Positions 1 to 7,972 of a stretch of 64,000 nucleotides of DNA are shown here, in pieces (the stretch's first letter is position 1; every line of letters begins with the position of its first letter). A program made the translations under genes and the position numbers. A model generated the notes under the pieces. It worked only from the letters and a program-made list of their open reading frames with translations, was not told where the DNA came from and searched no databases. Origin of the DNA: JACVRN01 sp036389255 (GTDB taxonomy: Bacteria > Acidobacteriota > Blastocatellia > Pyrinomonadales > Pyrinomonadaceae); NCBI GenBank assembly GCA_036389255.1, contig DASVQI010000006.1:186001-250000 (forward strand). The letters run 5' to 3'.

Positions 1-52
1 AGTGTCAAGCGGCCAGCCTGTGAGTGGAAATCACGTTACCGGCGGCTCGATT

Positions 53-1096
53 TTAACGGGAGTAATAGCCGCTTTTGCTGCGGGCTATCATTTCGGGGCG
101 CGTGACTTCTATGCGTATTGCGCGCCAGCTTCCGTCGCGTTTGCGCTCGCCCGAGGGCTGATAAGTCAGACTGTAGAGCGTGCGCAACTCCGCAGCGACT
201 AATGCGTAGAGCTTTCCCATATCTTCCAGCCGTCTAATCTCGTTTAAGCGCCCGCCCGTGCGGTCTGCCAGCGCTTGAAGACGCGCACGCGCAGCCGTGT
301 ACATGGCTATCTGCTGCGGGTCTGGGAAGGGCAGAAGCTTGGCGTCGCCCGAAGGCAGCGCGAGCGGATAGATAGTCACGCCCATTCTGTCCGCAACGCT
401 CAGGACAGAGTTCAAAGGAGCGCTCTGGCCGGGCTTGATAGAGGCTATCGCCGCTTCATTCGTAGTCGCGCTCGATGCGGCTTCACGGTCGGCTTGCCGC
501 ATCCCCGTGTCCAGCCCGTCCGTCAAAACGATGATGGCTTTACGCCGCTTGCCTTCAGTTGCGAGTTGCCGCATGGCGAATTGCAGGGCGTTGTAAAAGT
601 GTGTCTTCCCCTGCCCCTGCGCCAAGTCAATGCGCTCAGCAATCTTTCTGCGGTCGGAGGTGAAGTTCTGAAGAAGCTCTGCCTTCTCGTTAAAGGTAAT
701 GATGGCGACGCGGTCTTCCGGCGCGAGCGCATCAATAAAACGCATGGCCGATATTTTGAGCGTCTGACGAAAGCCCAGCGTAGAGCCGGACATGTCCAGC
801 ATCAGCACCAGACTGAAAGGAGTCGTAGTCGGCTCGAAGCTCTGAATGGTCTGCCGCACGTCGTTCTCGTAGACGACAAAGTCGTTGCGCGAGAGGTTCA
901 GTATGGGGCGTCCCTGACGGTCTACTACGCCTACGTTGAGCTGCACGAGGTTCGTCTCGACCCTTAGCACCTCGTCCGGGTCTTGCTCCTGAGCGAAGCC
1001 TGCGGCAGGCAGTAGAAGAGCACAGAAGAGTGCCACGGAGGCTAGAGAAAAGTGGCGTCTTTGTCTGGGAGAAAAGGAAAACAGCGCTCGAATCAT
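53..1096 (-). CDS. Secreted VWA-domain protein (VWFA-related, acidobacterial type)
   Basis: The 347-residue protein has an N-terminal signal peptide (basic start, hydrophobic core about residues 18-34, likely cut after AGFAQ). A beta-rich segment (about 45-90) precedes a von Willebrand factor A domain. The MIDAS metal site reads D101-M-S103-G-S105, and the matching Thr/Asp positions appear in the later segments around VLTDGLDTG. This architecture is typical of the VWFA-related proteins expanded in Acidobacteriota, which are thought to mediate metal-dependent adhesion or protein contacts outside the cytoplasm. The partner is unknown. The gene is complete and ends close to the left edge of the window. 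Confidence 0.88.
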   Translation of the reverse strand: MIRALFSFSPRQRRHFSLASVALFCALLLPAAGFAQEQDPDEVLRVETNLVQLNVGVVDRQGRPILNLSRNDFVVYENDVRQTIQSFEPTTTPFSLVLMLDMSGSTLGFRQTLKISAMRFIDALAPEDRVAIITFNEKAELLQNFTSDRRKIAERIDLAQGQGKTHFYNALQFAMRQLATEGKRRKAIIVLTDGLDTGMRQADREAASSATTNEAAIASIKPGQSAPLNSVLSVADRMGVTIYPLALPSGDAKLLPFPDPQQIAMYTAARARLQALADRTGGRLNEIRRLEDMGKLYALVAAELRTLYSLTYQPSGERKRDGSWRAIRIEVTRPEMIARSKSGYYSR

Positions 1097-1251
1097 TGCT
1101 CAAGAATTTTCAGGCGAATAAATTAGGGCGTCTCTGCGGCGAGTATGCCTGCCCGCGAGCGTCTTTTGCAAGTACACCCTGACCCGCACACAAAAAGGCC
1201 GCCAACCCGCAGTTGGTCGGACGCTTCCCGTCTGCCCAGAGTTGCTTGAAA

Positions 1252-1345
1252 GATGGGGGATAGGGGTTGGGGGTTAGGAGATAGAGAAAGAAAATCCACG
1301 TCTCTTTCTTTTACCATCCCCTAACCCCTATCCCCCGACCCCCAT
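1252..1345. repeat. G-rich heptad-repeat inverted repeat (hairpin, G4 potential)
   Basis: The left arm (1252-1278) reads as heptads GGGGGAT AGGGGTT GGGGGTT. The right arm (about 1314-1345) is CCCCTAA CCCCTAT CCCCCGA CCCCCAT, nearly the reverse complement. The connecting 35 bases are purine-rich then pyrimidine-rich and could extend the stem. The left arm has three runs of four or five G plus a GG, so a G-quadruplex is possible. It lies in the 252-base gap between two minus-strand genes, upstream of the VWA gene and downstream of the Cys-motif gene. Confidence 0.8.
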
Positions 1346-1348
1346 TTC

Positions 1349-1969
1349 TTACCTGTCTCCGGCGACCTTTGCGACGCGTGAGCGCGAGCGGCGCGTCTGG
1401 GGCGCTGCCTGCGCTTCTATGGCCGGAACGGGCTTGAGGGGCGCGGGCGCTTCGACGGGGACTGGGCGCGGTCGCTGCGCGCGGCGGCGAGCGGCTGCGC
1501 GCTCCTGCTCTGCTTCCACGGCTCGCTTTGCCTTCTCGATTCGCTTGAGAGGCACTAGCTGAAACTTCAGCTCCATCTCCTGCGCGACTTTGTAAATGTG
1601 TTTGGCCTTCCATCCACGCTCGGCGCGTTTGATGACCTCTTCGTGATCAAGCAGCTCGGCCTGATCCTCTTTTCCAATCCAGATGTACTTGGCTTCCGCC
1701 ATCTCTCTTTTTACCTCCAAGCGTATCAGCGTGCGCATAGAAACGGGCACAGCCGTAGGAATAAACGAGCGCTCTCGCGGCTTCGCTTGCTTGTCGTCGG
1801 CCGCAGTGCGCTGAGCGAAATATTCTTCAACCAGTACGTCCACGCCCGCGCGATTATCGTCATAGTAGAGCGCGAAATCACGGCAGCGCGTGCGATAGGG
1901 ACAGTTCACAGCGCACACGAGCGGGTGCTTAAAATGGCCGTAACGGTTGCAATAGAGTCTCAAACCCAT
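1349..1969 (-). CDS. Hypothetical protein with N-terminal Cys cluster and basic Pro/Ala-rich tail
   Basis: I do not recognise this 206-residue protein. Near the N-terminus C7, C19, C23 and C29 are spaced like a zinc or iron-sulfur binding knuckle. The middle is charged and predicted helical (residues 80-150). The last 55 residues are rich in Ala, Pro and Arg and probably disordered. No signal peptide or membrane segment is visible. The base composition fits the neighbouring backbone genes. The long charged reading frame and orderly composition support a real gene; function is unknown. Confidence 0.6.
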   Translation of the reverse strand: MGLRLYCNRYGHFKHPLVCAVNCPYRTRCRDFALYYDDNRAGVDVLVEEYFAQRTAADDKQAKPRERSFIPTAVPVSMRTLIRLEVKREMAEAKYIWIGKEDQAELLDHEEVIKRAERGWKAKHIYKVAQEMELKFQLVPLKRIEKAKRAVEAEQERAAARRRAQRPRPVPVEAPAPLKPVPAIEAQAAPQTRRSRSRVAKVAGDR

Positions 1970-2144
1970 CTTAAAGTAATCCTCGCGCTGACGGAGAGCG
2001 TCTTCTCTCTCGCTTCAAGCTCTTATTGATTCATCAAGGAAAGCCTTACGGCGCGCGGGCCTCTTTCTCTGAAAGGTTCGGGAGTAAAAGCAGTCTAGCA
2101 CGTTTGTCTTACGCGTGCAACACGTGCCATGCGCGCAACAAGAG

Positions 2145-2174
2145 TTGTTCTGCATCGAGCCTTGCGTATATAAT
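2145..2174 (+). promoter_or_regulatory. Sigma-70-like promoter upstream of the zinc-ribbon membrane protein
   Basis: TTGTTC (2145-2150) and a perfect TATAAT (2169-2174) are separated by 18 bases. The following gene begins at 2318, giving a leader of roughly 135 bases. The 348-base gap from 1970 to 2317 holds nothing else I can support apart from the strong AAAGGAGG ribosome binding site just before 2318. Confidence 0.5.
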
Positions 2175-2317
2175 GCGGCCTCGCTTTAAACCGGCTCTTC
2201 TCGGAGCGGCCACCTCATCCGCGAGAGGCCACTCAGGTATGTTTTCCGAAAAGCCTGACGGGCCTCAAGCGCGATCCGAATAGAGCATCCTTTTCTCGCA
2301 AAGGAGGCTCTCCAAGA

Positions 2318-2800
2318 ATGTACAAACCGAACTTCTGCGCTGAGTGCGGAGAGAAGATTACGCGTACGCGCTGGCGCGCGTGGACAAGCCGCAGCTTCTG
2401 TCAAACTTGCGAAGGTCGCTATCGCAGGAGGCGCTTTCTAGTCCCGTTGATTACGGCAGTCGCGCTTCTTTCCACGGGGCTCTTGATGGGGCGCGCGATG
2501 CGACCGCAGCCACCGCCTCTGACTGTGCAGCGTGGAGAATTGCCTGCTGTCTCCACGGTCACAGCGACGAGCGGGAGCGCCAAGTCGGACAGAGATACGG
2601 AGGCTGCTGCTAACGCCTCTTCATCTTCCAACGCGCCGAAGACAGAGCCGGGTTACGGCCCCGACGGCACCTCGACGGAGCGTCCCACAGACCCCGAAGA
2701 GATTGTCTCGCTATGCGGCGCGCGAACGCAGAAGGGTACTCCCTGCCAGCGCCGTGTGCGCGGCACCGGTCGCTGCTGGCAGCACAAGGTAATAAGGTAG
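2318..2800 (+). CDS. Zinc-ribbon membrane protein with C-terminal Cys/His motif
   Basis: This 160-residue protein starts after a strong AAAGGAGG. Residues 7-31 form a CxxC...CxxC zinc ribbon (C7, C10, C28, C31). One transmembrane segment follows a basic stretch at about 40-60, then a Ser/Thr/Ala-rich linker. The C-terminus carries a second compact Cys/His motif, CGARTQKGTPCQRRV followed by CWQH, a pattern seen in small uncharacterised domains that probably bind zinc. The arrangement suggests a single-pass membrane protein with a small metal-binding domain on each side. Function is unknown. Confidence 0.72.
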   Translation: MYKPNFCAECGEKITRTRWRAWTSRSFCQTCEGRYRRRRFLVPLITAVALLSTGLLMGRAMRPQPPPLTVQRGELPAVSTVTATSGSAKSDRDTEAAANASSSSNAPKTEPGYGPDGTSTERPTDPEEIVSLCGARTQKGTPCQRRVRGTGRCWQHKVIR

Positions 2801-2845
2801 ACTTTCCTCTTTATTTAGAGCATTTAGAAGAAACTGTCTGACGAT

Positions 2846-2869
2846 ATGTGTGCCAATAGTGTGCCAATT
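2846..2869 (+). other. Candidate left attachment/integrase-binding site
   Basis: GTGTGCCAA occurs at 2848-2856 and again at 2859-2867, one helical turn apart. The same two-copy layout in the same orientation occurs at 27647-27666. It lies in an A+T-rich gap between a backbone gene and the first accessory gene. No tRNA gene is recognisable here. Confidence 0.4.
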
Positions 2870-2995
2870 TCAGTGTTACAGATTAGAAGCACACAATGTC
2901 ACAAAGTTCGGTAAAGCGTGAATACCAGAAAAGAATCTTTTTGTGGTATTGGCTATGCCCGAAAAGGAGTTTCTACACGAAAAGTCTAAAGGCCC

Positions 2996-4333
2996 TTACT
3001 TGGACTTCGGGCGGCGTATCGGAGGTTTCCTCAAGGGGAGCAAGTCTTTGTGCTTATGCTCAACAAGGTAAGCTAGATGTTGATGTGAGGTTCTAAGAAG
3101 TCGTGCGGCCTGTGTCACGCTGCCCTGCGCTCTGATAAGAGCCTGCTTTACAAGGTCATGCTCATATCGCCTTAACTCTTTTACTAGAGGAAGCTTTTCA
3201 GAGAGGATTTGCACTTCCTCTAAACGCCCGCCTAATTCTCTGACAATGCAGAGAGCCGCTTCCCCTGCGCGAGCGAGCGCCCCTGACTGCTCCGATATTT
3301 CCAAAGCACGGTAAAGGGTAAGGCGTGCGTGTTCCTTGCGTCCTAGCCGTGCCTGCGCTCTGCCGTGTGTAATCAATGCTTCTGCAAGAGCGTAATGCTC
3401 ATTCTTTTCCAGCACACGGACAGCATAGCGAGCGGCTTTCTCTGCTTCTGCGTTACGCCCCTCAGTGAGAAAGACACGCGCTTTTGTCTCATCTACTTGC
3501 GCTGCACCTTCTCTGTTCTTCAGGCTTACCATTAAGAGACGTGCATAATCTAAATGTCTATGAGCTTCTTTGTATCTGTGAGCGGTAAAGTATAGTAACC
3601 CTAGATTGTTTTCTACGTTGGCGAGATAGTGTTTATGTCCGGCTTCCTCAAAGTGGAAGCTCGCGGCTGTGTATTCGATAAAGGCGCGGTCTAAATACTC
3701 TCGCTGGCCTGCTTCTGCTAGAGTCTGGAAAATCATGGCGAGGTGATTGTGGTAACTGCCTTTTATGACTTGCTTGTTGACCTTCTCAAAGAGCGGCGCG
3801 GCTTCTGTCAGGATGCGGAGCGCTTCATTGTGACGGGCCGCTCCCCATTCGACTACGGCCATGCGAAGTATCACTAATGCCTTTAGCTCACTATCCGTCT
3901 GAAGCCGCGACAACGCATCCCCTAAGATAACGCGAGCCTCATCATAGCGGCCTTCCTTAAAGTAGCATCTGGCAAGCTCTGCCTCTGCTTCGGCTATCTT
4001 CTTTCCGTGTTTGAATGATTGAAAGATAGTGAGGCTTTCTGTAATCAGATTCCTTGCCGTTTCCTGCGCCCCTTCTATTTGATAACAAGTGCCGAGCCAT
4101 CCCGTTAAAACTCCGGCCCGTAACAAGACCTCTGCGGCTGTGCGCCGTTCTAACCCTTCGACATTAGGGCGTTCGCCCACACGTTGCCATAGTTCGCCCA
4201 TAGCCTCACGCGCGGCTTCGTGCTGGCCTGTATCCTCATAGTGCTTAACAAGCTGACAGCGAAGTTCTGCTTGCTCATCAAGACTTAGGTTTTTATTCCT
4301 CAGTTGGCGCAAGAGTCCGGCTTGTGAGTCCAT
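2996..4333 (-). CDS. TPR protein with C-terminal Fis-type helix-turn-helix
   Basis: This 445-residue cytoplasmic protein is almost entirely TPR-like helical pairs. The last ~60 residues (about ELRRYEHDLVKQALIRAQGS through the LLRTSHQHLAYLVEHK segment) resemble a Fis/NtrC-type DNA-binding HTH. I chose the Met at 4331-4333 (MDSQAG...) over the longest frame, whose start is at 4465: the 44 extra residues look unstructured, and the later start leaves a normal 155-base divergent promoter region before the peptide gene at 4489. A TPR sensor with a DNA-binding end facing a small secreted peptide gene recalls peptide-responsive regulators (RRNPP logic), although those carry their HTH at the N-terminus. 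This role is inference. Confidence 0.7.
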   Translation of the reverse strand: MDSQAGLLRQLRNKNLSLDEQAELRCQLVKHYEDTGQHEAAREAMGELWQRVGERPNVEGLERRTAAEVLLRAGVLTGWLGTCYQIEGAQETARNLITESLTIFQSFKHGKKIAEAEAELARCYFKEGRYDEARVILGDALSRLQTDSELKALVILRMAVVEWGAARHNEALRILTEAAPLFEKVNKQVIKGSYHNHLAMIFQTLAEAGQREYLDRAFIEYTAASFHFEEAGHKHYLANVENNLGLLYFTAHRYKEAHRHLDYARLLMVSLKNREGAAQVDETKARVFLTEGRNAEAEKAARYAVRVLEKNEHYALAEALITHGRAQARLGRKEHARLTLYRALEISEQSGALARAGEAALCIVRELGGRLEEVQILSEKLPLVKELRRYEHDLVKQALIRAQGSVTQAARLLRTSHQHLAYLVEHKHKDLLPLRKPPIRRPKSK

Positions 4334-4488
4334 GTGAGACTTGCCTTTACGAGTGATTGCAACTTTTGTTGCTAGAACGCCCGCCATCTTATTAGCCCGC
4401 TTTTCCACTTGCAAGTCTTTTAGAAGGCGTGCTGTAGTTTCTTCTGCTTGCAAAGGTCTTTGCAAGGGATTCCAAAGGAGATAGAAAA

Positions 4489-4683
4489 ATGAAGCATTTA
4501 CGCCGATTTTGCGCGCTCGCTACGTTAATCTGTGCGTTCGCCTTCTCAACTTATGCGGGCAACATCCCATGCGATGGGATTATCTCGCCGCCGCCCCCAT
4601 CGGCCACAGCTACGGGTAATATAGAATGCCCCGCGATAGCGGCTATCGTGATTCTGATAGAGACTGTGCTGTCGCTGCCTTAG
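4489..4683 (+). CDS. Small secreted Pro-rich peptide precursor
   Basis: A 64-residue protein with a clear signal peptide (KHLRR start, hydrophobic core, probable cut after STYAG). The mature part has a PPPP stretch and two related segments, GNIPCDG and GNIECPA, each with one Cys, ending in a hydrophobic tail. An AAAGGAG ribosome site sits at a good distance before the ATG. The gene is divergent from the TPR/HTH regulator, 155 bases away. It could be an exported signal or a substrate sensed by that regulator, or simply a small envelope peptide. There is no direct evidence for either. Confidence 0.6.
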   Translation: MKHLRRFCALATLICAFAFSTYAGNIPCDGIISPPPPSATATGNIECPAIAAIVILIETVLSLP

Positions 4684-4749
4684 TAGTATCGCTTAGTTAG
4701 GGATGGCCTAAGCTGCCGTGATTGCCTCACGCGCGGCTAAGGGGAAGTG

Positions 4750-4828
4750 TGCGCCGTTAGAAGTATCCGATGAAGGCGCAAAGCAGATTGCTCTACGTAG
4801 CAAAACCTGCTGACTTTCCAACGGCGCA
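4750..4828. repeat. Inverted repeat with 61-base structured loop
   Basis: TGCGCCGTT (4750-4758) and AACGGCGCA (4820-4828) are perfect inverted copies. Flanking bases GAAG/CTTTCC and the internal AGCAG/CTGCT pair could extend folding. The repeat lies in the 275-base gap between the peptide gene and the integrase 3' end. It may be a structured RNA or a recombination-related hairpin. It is not an attC site, because the GTT/AAC cores are inside out. There is no obvious T-run for a terminator. Confidence 0.45.
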
Positions 4829-4958
4829 TGAGAAGTTATAAATGAAAGGCTACATAAGGACAAGGAAAGGGCAGTTTATTCTGCCCCTTCATCTTCTGGA
4901 ATGCCGCTACTACTTTCCTTCTGAAGTATGGTAAAGGCTCAGATCGGGATTCTACCTA

Positions 4959-6104
4959 TTACGCGCCTGTATTAAACAGAAGGCTTTCAAGCTTGTCACT
5001 AGCGCCTTCTCTCTCCTCCGGTATGACGTGAGCATAATTATCAAGTGTAAAGGCCACGCTGGAATGTCCGGCCTGCTGACTTACTACTTTCGGTTTGACT
5101 CCGCTTATTAAACTTAGTGTGACATAGGAATGGCGGAGGTCATAAAGCCGGATAGTATGAGGCAGTTCTGCACGCTTCAATGTGGGCTTGAAATGGTAAG
5201 TTGTGACAAACTTACGATGAATGGGCGTGCCAAACTTGGTTGCGAAGACAAGATTATGATCCTCATATTCCTTCCCCATACGTAGACGAAGCTCCTGTTG
5301 CTGGATACGATGCTTTTTCAGTTCATGCACTAAAGTTAGCGGGAAATAAACATCACGTCGACTGCTTGGAGATTTTACGTCTCCCCACATCCATCCACCG
5401 CCTCTGGATAGTTGATGGACTACGCGTCGAATATGTACCACCCCCCTATCTGTACGGTCTAGTTCAAGCTCTTTCCATTGCAAGCCGAGGTACTCTTCTG
5501 GGCGCAAGCCGGTAGCCAAAGCGAATCGCAGCATTGTCCCATATTGGCCCTGTTCCGTTTTTACGAGAAAGCGTGCCGCCTCTTCAGGTGTGAGAAAGTG
5601 CATCTCCCGCTTAACGATTTTCGGAGGCTTAATTAAAGAGGCATGATTTTGCTGGATCATACGCCACCTGACAGCTTGATTGAGTGCAGTCACTATCCGA
5701 GCATGAACATGACGCACTGTACGCCCTGAAAGTCCGCGTTCGAGGAGATAGTCATAGAGGCTCTGAAAATCGAGAGGTTGAAGCTCCGCGAGGCGGCGAG
5801 TGCCGAGTGTTGGTCGAACATAGCTTTCCAGCAGTTGCTTATACCAAAAATGCGAATACTCGCGCACATGCTGCTCACTAAATTTTAGCCACCGATCAAG
5901 ATACTCATTGAAGGTGATATTAAGGGACTCTAGCGGCAAGCCAAAATCGCGCGCCCTTTCTTTCTCGCGTATGAAAGTTTGTGCGTCCTTCTTTGTACCG
6001 TGAATAGTTTTGTTTAGATAAGTACGCTTACCTTTAGTGTCTCTCCCTAAGAAGATTCGCACTAGCCATGTATTATCACCACGCTTAATGATCTGCCCGG
6101 GCAT
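4959..6104 (-). CDS. int: Tyrosine-type site-specific integrase
   Basis: This is a phage/ICE-type tyrosine recombinase. Counting from the chosen start, it has an N-terminal arm-binding domain (about 1-55), a SAM-like core-binding domain (60-160) and a C-terminal catalytic domain. Catalytic residues visible are R201 (TGLRPEE), K244, R324 in the box YDLRH (Tyr replaces the usual first His, a common variant), H347 (AGHSS) and nucleophile Y357 (NYAHV). I chose the Met at 6102-6104 because GGGAGG lies about 11 bases upstream; a Met 6 codons earlier is possible. It is not of integron IntI type by its arm domain, so it probably mobilises the whole element rather than cassettes. Confidence 0.9.
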   Translation of the reverse strand: MPGQIIKRGDNTWLVRIFLGRDTKGKRTYLNKTIHGTKKDAQTFIREKERARDFGLPLESLNITFNEYLDRWLKFSEQHVREYSHFWYKQLLESYVRPTLGTRRLAELQPLDFQSLYDYLLERGLSGRTVRHVHARIVTALNQAVRWRMIQQNHASLIKPPKIVKREMHFLTPEEAARFLVKTEQGQYGTMLRFALATGLRPEEYLGLQWKELELDRTDRGVVHIRRVVHQLSRGGGWMWGDVKSPSSRRDVYFPLTLVHELKKHRIQQQELRLRMGKEYEDHNLVFATKFGTPIHRKFVTTYHFKPTLKRAELPHTIRLYDLRHSYVTLSLISGVKPKVVSQQAGHSSVAFTLDNYAHVIPEEREGASDKLESLLFNTGA

Positions 6105-6231
6105 ATTAGTTGAACCTCCCATCTAGCTCTGCTTTCTGTGGTATGCTTTTCATTACTCTTACCTTTTCTAGCTTGAAGGGACGGAGTGAAGGGATAGGAA
6201 GCGTTGGCGCGCTTACCTATCCCATCTCACT

Positions 6232-6522
6232 TTAGTGCAAGGTTTCGTTATACCGCTCAACAAGCCTTGCTGCTGCGCGATGCCAGCAGGGTTGACCGCT
6301 TCTGTATGCTTTACATTGACAAGTGCCATTAGCGCTGTAGATTTCGCCTGAAGGCGAGAGAATTAGGAGCGCGCGCCCGTCGAAGTGCATGTACGGATTC
6401 TCTTCGAGTTGCTGCTTGGCTTTGACAAGGGCGGTCTGCCACCGTTGCGAGTTTGGAACTTTATCGAATGCCTCTTGAATCACTTGCCACATCCTGTTTT
6501 GATCTATGTTCATCGCTGCCAT
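6232..6522 (-). CDS. Small protein with SWIM-type zinc finger
   Basis: A 96-residue protein. The C-terminal part matches the SWIM pattern CxC...CxH: C68, C70, C79 and H81 (CQCKAYRSGQPCWH). SWIM domains bind zinc and take part in DNA or protein contacts. The N-terminal half is helical. The gene is divergent from the XRE regulator, and a large palindrome lies in the shared upstream region, so its expression is probably controlled by that regulator. Function within the element is unknown. Confidence 0.65.
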   Translation of the reverse strand: MAAMNIDQNRMWQVIQEAFDKVPNSQRWQTALVKAKQQLEENPYMHFDGRALLILSPSGEIYSANGTCQCKAYRSGQPCWHRAAARLVERYNETLH

Positions 6523-6557
6523 TCCCTTCCATAATTATTTGTAGGGCAGCGTCATAT

Positions 6558-6589
6558 TACCTCTAGACGTAATATTATGTCAAGAGGTA
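6558..6589. promoter_or_regulatory. 32-bp near-perfect palindrome, candidate operator
   Basis: The two 16-base arms, 6558-6573 and 6574-6589, are inverted copies with 14 of 16 positions matching and no spacer. The outer part is TACCTCT...AGAGGTA and the centre is ACGTAATATTATGT. It lies between the divergent SWIM gene (starts at 6522) and the XRE gene (starts at 6663), the expected place for autoregulation by the XRE protein. Confidence 0.6.
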
Positions 6590-6662
6590 TTTCTCTTGAG
6601 CATAATAAGTTCGAGCGTATTTTTTCTATACGTATCACGGATAAAGATGCTAATATTGGCCT

Positions 6663-6878
6663 ATGGTCACTGTAGCAATAAGAGAGCAAGCGGAAAAGCG
6701 CGGCATCACAACCGCGTACCAATTACAAAAAGCTACAGGCGTGCAGCCTTCAATGGCCGCCAAGTGGTGGAAGAATGACTTGGAGAAAATTGGCATTAAA
6801 ACTCTTGACCTACTCTGTACGGTTCTAAGGTGCAAGCCAAATGATCTTCTGAAATATGAACCTGACACCTCTGAGTAG
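6663..6878 (+). CDS. XRE/Cro-C1 family small DNA-binding regulator
   Basis: This 71-residue protein is a single Cro/C1-type helix-turn-helix domain: an N-terminal helix (VAIREQAEKRG), the HTH TTAYQLQKATGVQPSMAAKW, then the typical ending LDLLCTVLRCKPNDLLKYEP. Such single-domain proteins act as repressors of mobile elements. It is the only plus-strand gene in a block of minus-strand genes and is followed convergently by the 359-residue protein. The upstream palindrome is its likely operator. There is no strong ribosome site before the ATG. Confidence 0.82.
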   Translation: MVTVAIREQAEKRGITTAYQLQKATGVQPSMAAKWWKNDLEKIGIKTLDLLCTVLRCKPNDLLKYEPDTSE

Positions 6879-6889
6879 CTGCTTCTCTT

Positions 6890-7969
6890 CTAACCATCTG
6901 TTTTGACATTTACCTGCTGCCCACCCTCAGAAGCAACATTCACCTGTTCACCGATATTGACTTGCTGCGGATTGTTGATCGTCACTTGTGGCGTATATCT
7001 GCGCCAATCTCTTAACTGTCTGATTGCCCGGAAATACATTCTCTGCCAGCGGTCAGCCATCGCAGCCGCGTGTTCAACCGCAGCTTGCTCACGGACATAC
7101 GGGATGTCCCAATGTCCATGTTTCCAACTCTCAGTTTTCGCTTCGCGCTGATAGTGTTTCCACTTCTGATATTCATAGGCTTCTTCGCGCGGTTCGGTGC
7201 GGGCTCGCTTGACTGATTGTTCCGTCCAATACTGGAGTTGAAAGAACGCTTGCGCCATCGCGTCAATCATGCTCAATTCGATGCCGCCGCGCGGCTGCCA
7301 TTCTTCGGCGAAAGACTCACGCAAGCCCAAATATCGCGCTCTCGTCCAAGCGTCTTTCATATAATCTACAGGCTCGAAGGCGCAGGCGGCTAGATGCCCA
7401 CTCTCAAACTCATCTTGCGCGGCACGCTTGATGACTTCCCATGTGTTCTGTGCCATTGATGGCGAGAAGTCATTGAGTTGTGAGAGATCAGCGAAGCCAA
7501 TGTAATCAACTGGCAGGCTCATCAATTGGTCGAATAACTCATTGGCCTGCTCTGCATCTTCGCACTTACGATAAGCTGCGGCTCTGGCTTCATCCAGCGA
7601 TAACGAGCCGCCTTCTTTCGAGCGGTAGTAAGCGACTTTCCTGATAAAGTGATGTCCGAGCAAACGCAACAAAGAGTTATATCCAACCCGGCTCTCAATA
7701 GAATCGGCATAGACCATCTGTTCGCGCCGCTCAGCCAGTTGAACTTCAAGCTGGTTCTGTGTTTCAACGAACTGCTCCGGCGGTAATTGAAATCGCTCAT
7801 GAGTTTCTTGGGGCAACGGTTTATCAAATGCACTTTCAGGCTGCGACGGCTGTATTTCAGTTGCCGCAACTTCCTGCAACTGCTTGCTGGCTTGTTCGCC
7901 AACTTGCTCTGCGGTTGGCGCTGCGGCTTGCTGGCGCGAGCCTCTCTTAGCCTTCTTAGATTGTGGCAT
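6890..7969 (-). CDS. Hypothetical element protein with QVN-rich tail
   Basis: This 359-residue protein belongs to no family I can name. It has a basic/Gln-rich disordered N-terminus (1-60), a long helical middle (about 60-320) rich in aromatic and charged residues, and a beta-like repetitive tail (VTINNPQQVNIGEQVNVA, then QQVNV). The tail may be a short oligomerisation strand motif. It starts 3 bases after the DUF6788 gene stop, and the pair form one unit with the primase-helicase upstream. A role in element maintenance is inferred only from location. Confidence 0.6.
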   Translation of the reverse strand: MPQSKKAKRGSRQQAAAPTAEQVGEQASKQLQEVAATEIQPSQPESAFDKPLPQETHERFQLPPEQFVETQNQLEVQLAERREQMVYADSIESRVGYNSLLRLLGHHFIRKVAYYRSKEGGSLSLDEARAAAYRKCEDAEQANELFDQLMSLPVDYIGFADLSQLNDFSPSMAQNTWEVIKRAAQDEFESGHLAACAFEPVDYMKDAWTRARYLGLRESFAEEWQPRGGIELSMIDAMAQAFFQLQYWTEQSVKRARTEPREEAYEYQKWKHYQREAKTESWKHGHWDIPYVREQAAVEHAAAMADRWQRMYFRAIRQLRDWRRYTPQVTINNPQQVNIGEQVNVASEGGQQVNVKTDG

Positions 7970-7972
7970 AGC

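Noticed and set aside
4750..4828. Additional attC site
   Set aside because: The GTT and AAC cores are in the reverse order for an attC on either strand.
4959..6104. Integron integrase (IntI) candidacy of the tyrosine recombinase
   Set aside because: It has an N-terminal arm-binding domain of phage/ICE type and lies 15 kb from the attC array; IntI proteins are shorter and lack this arm domain.
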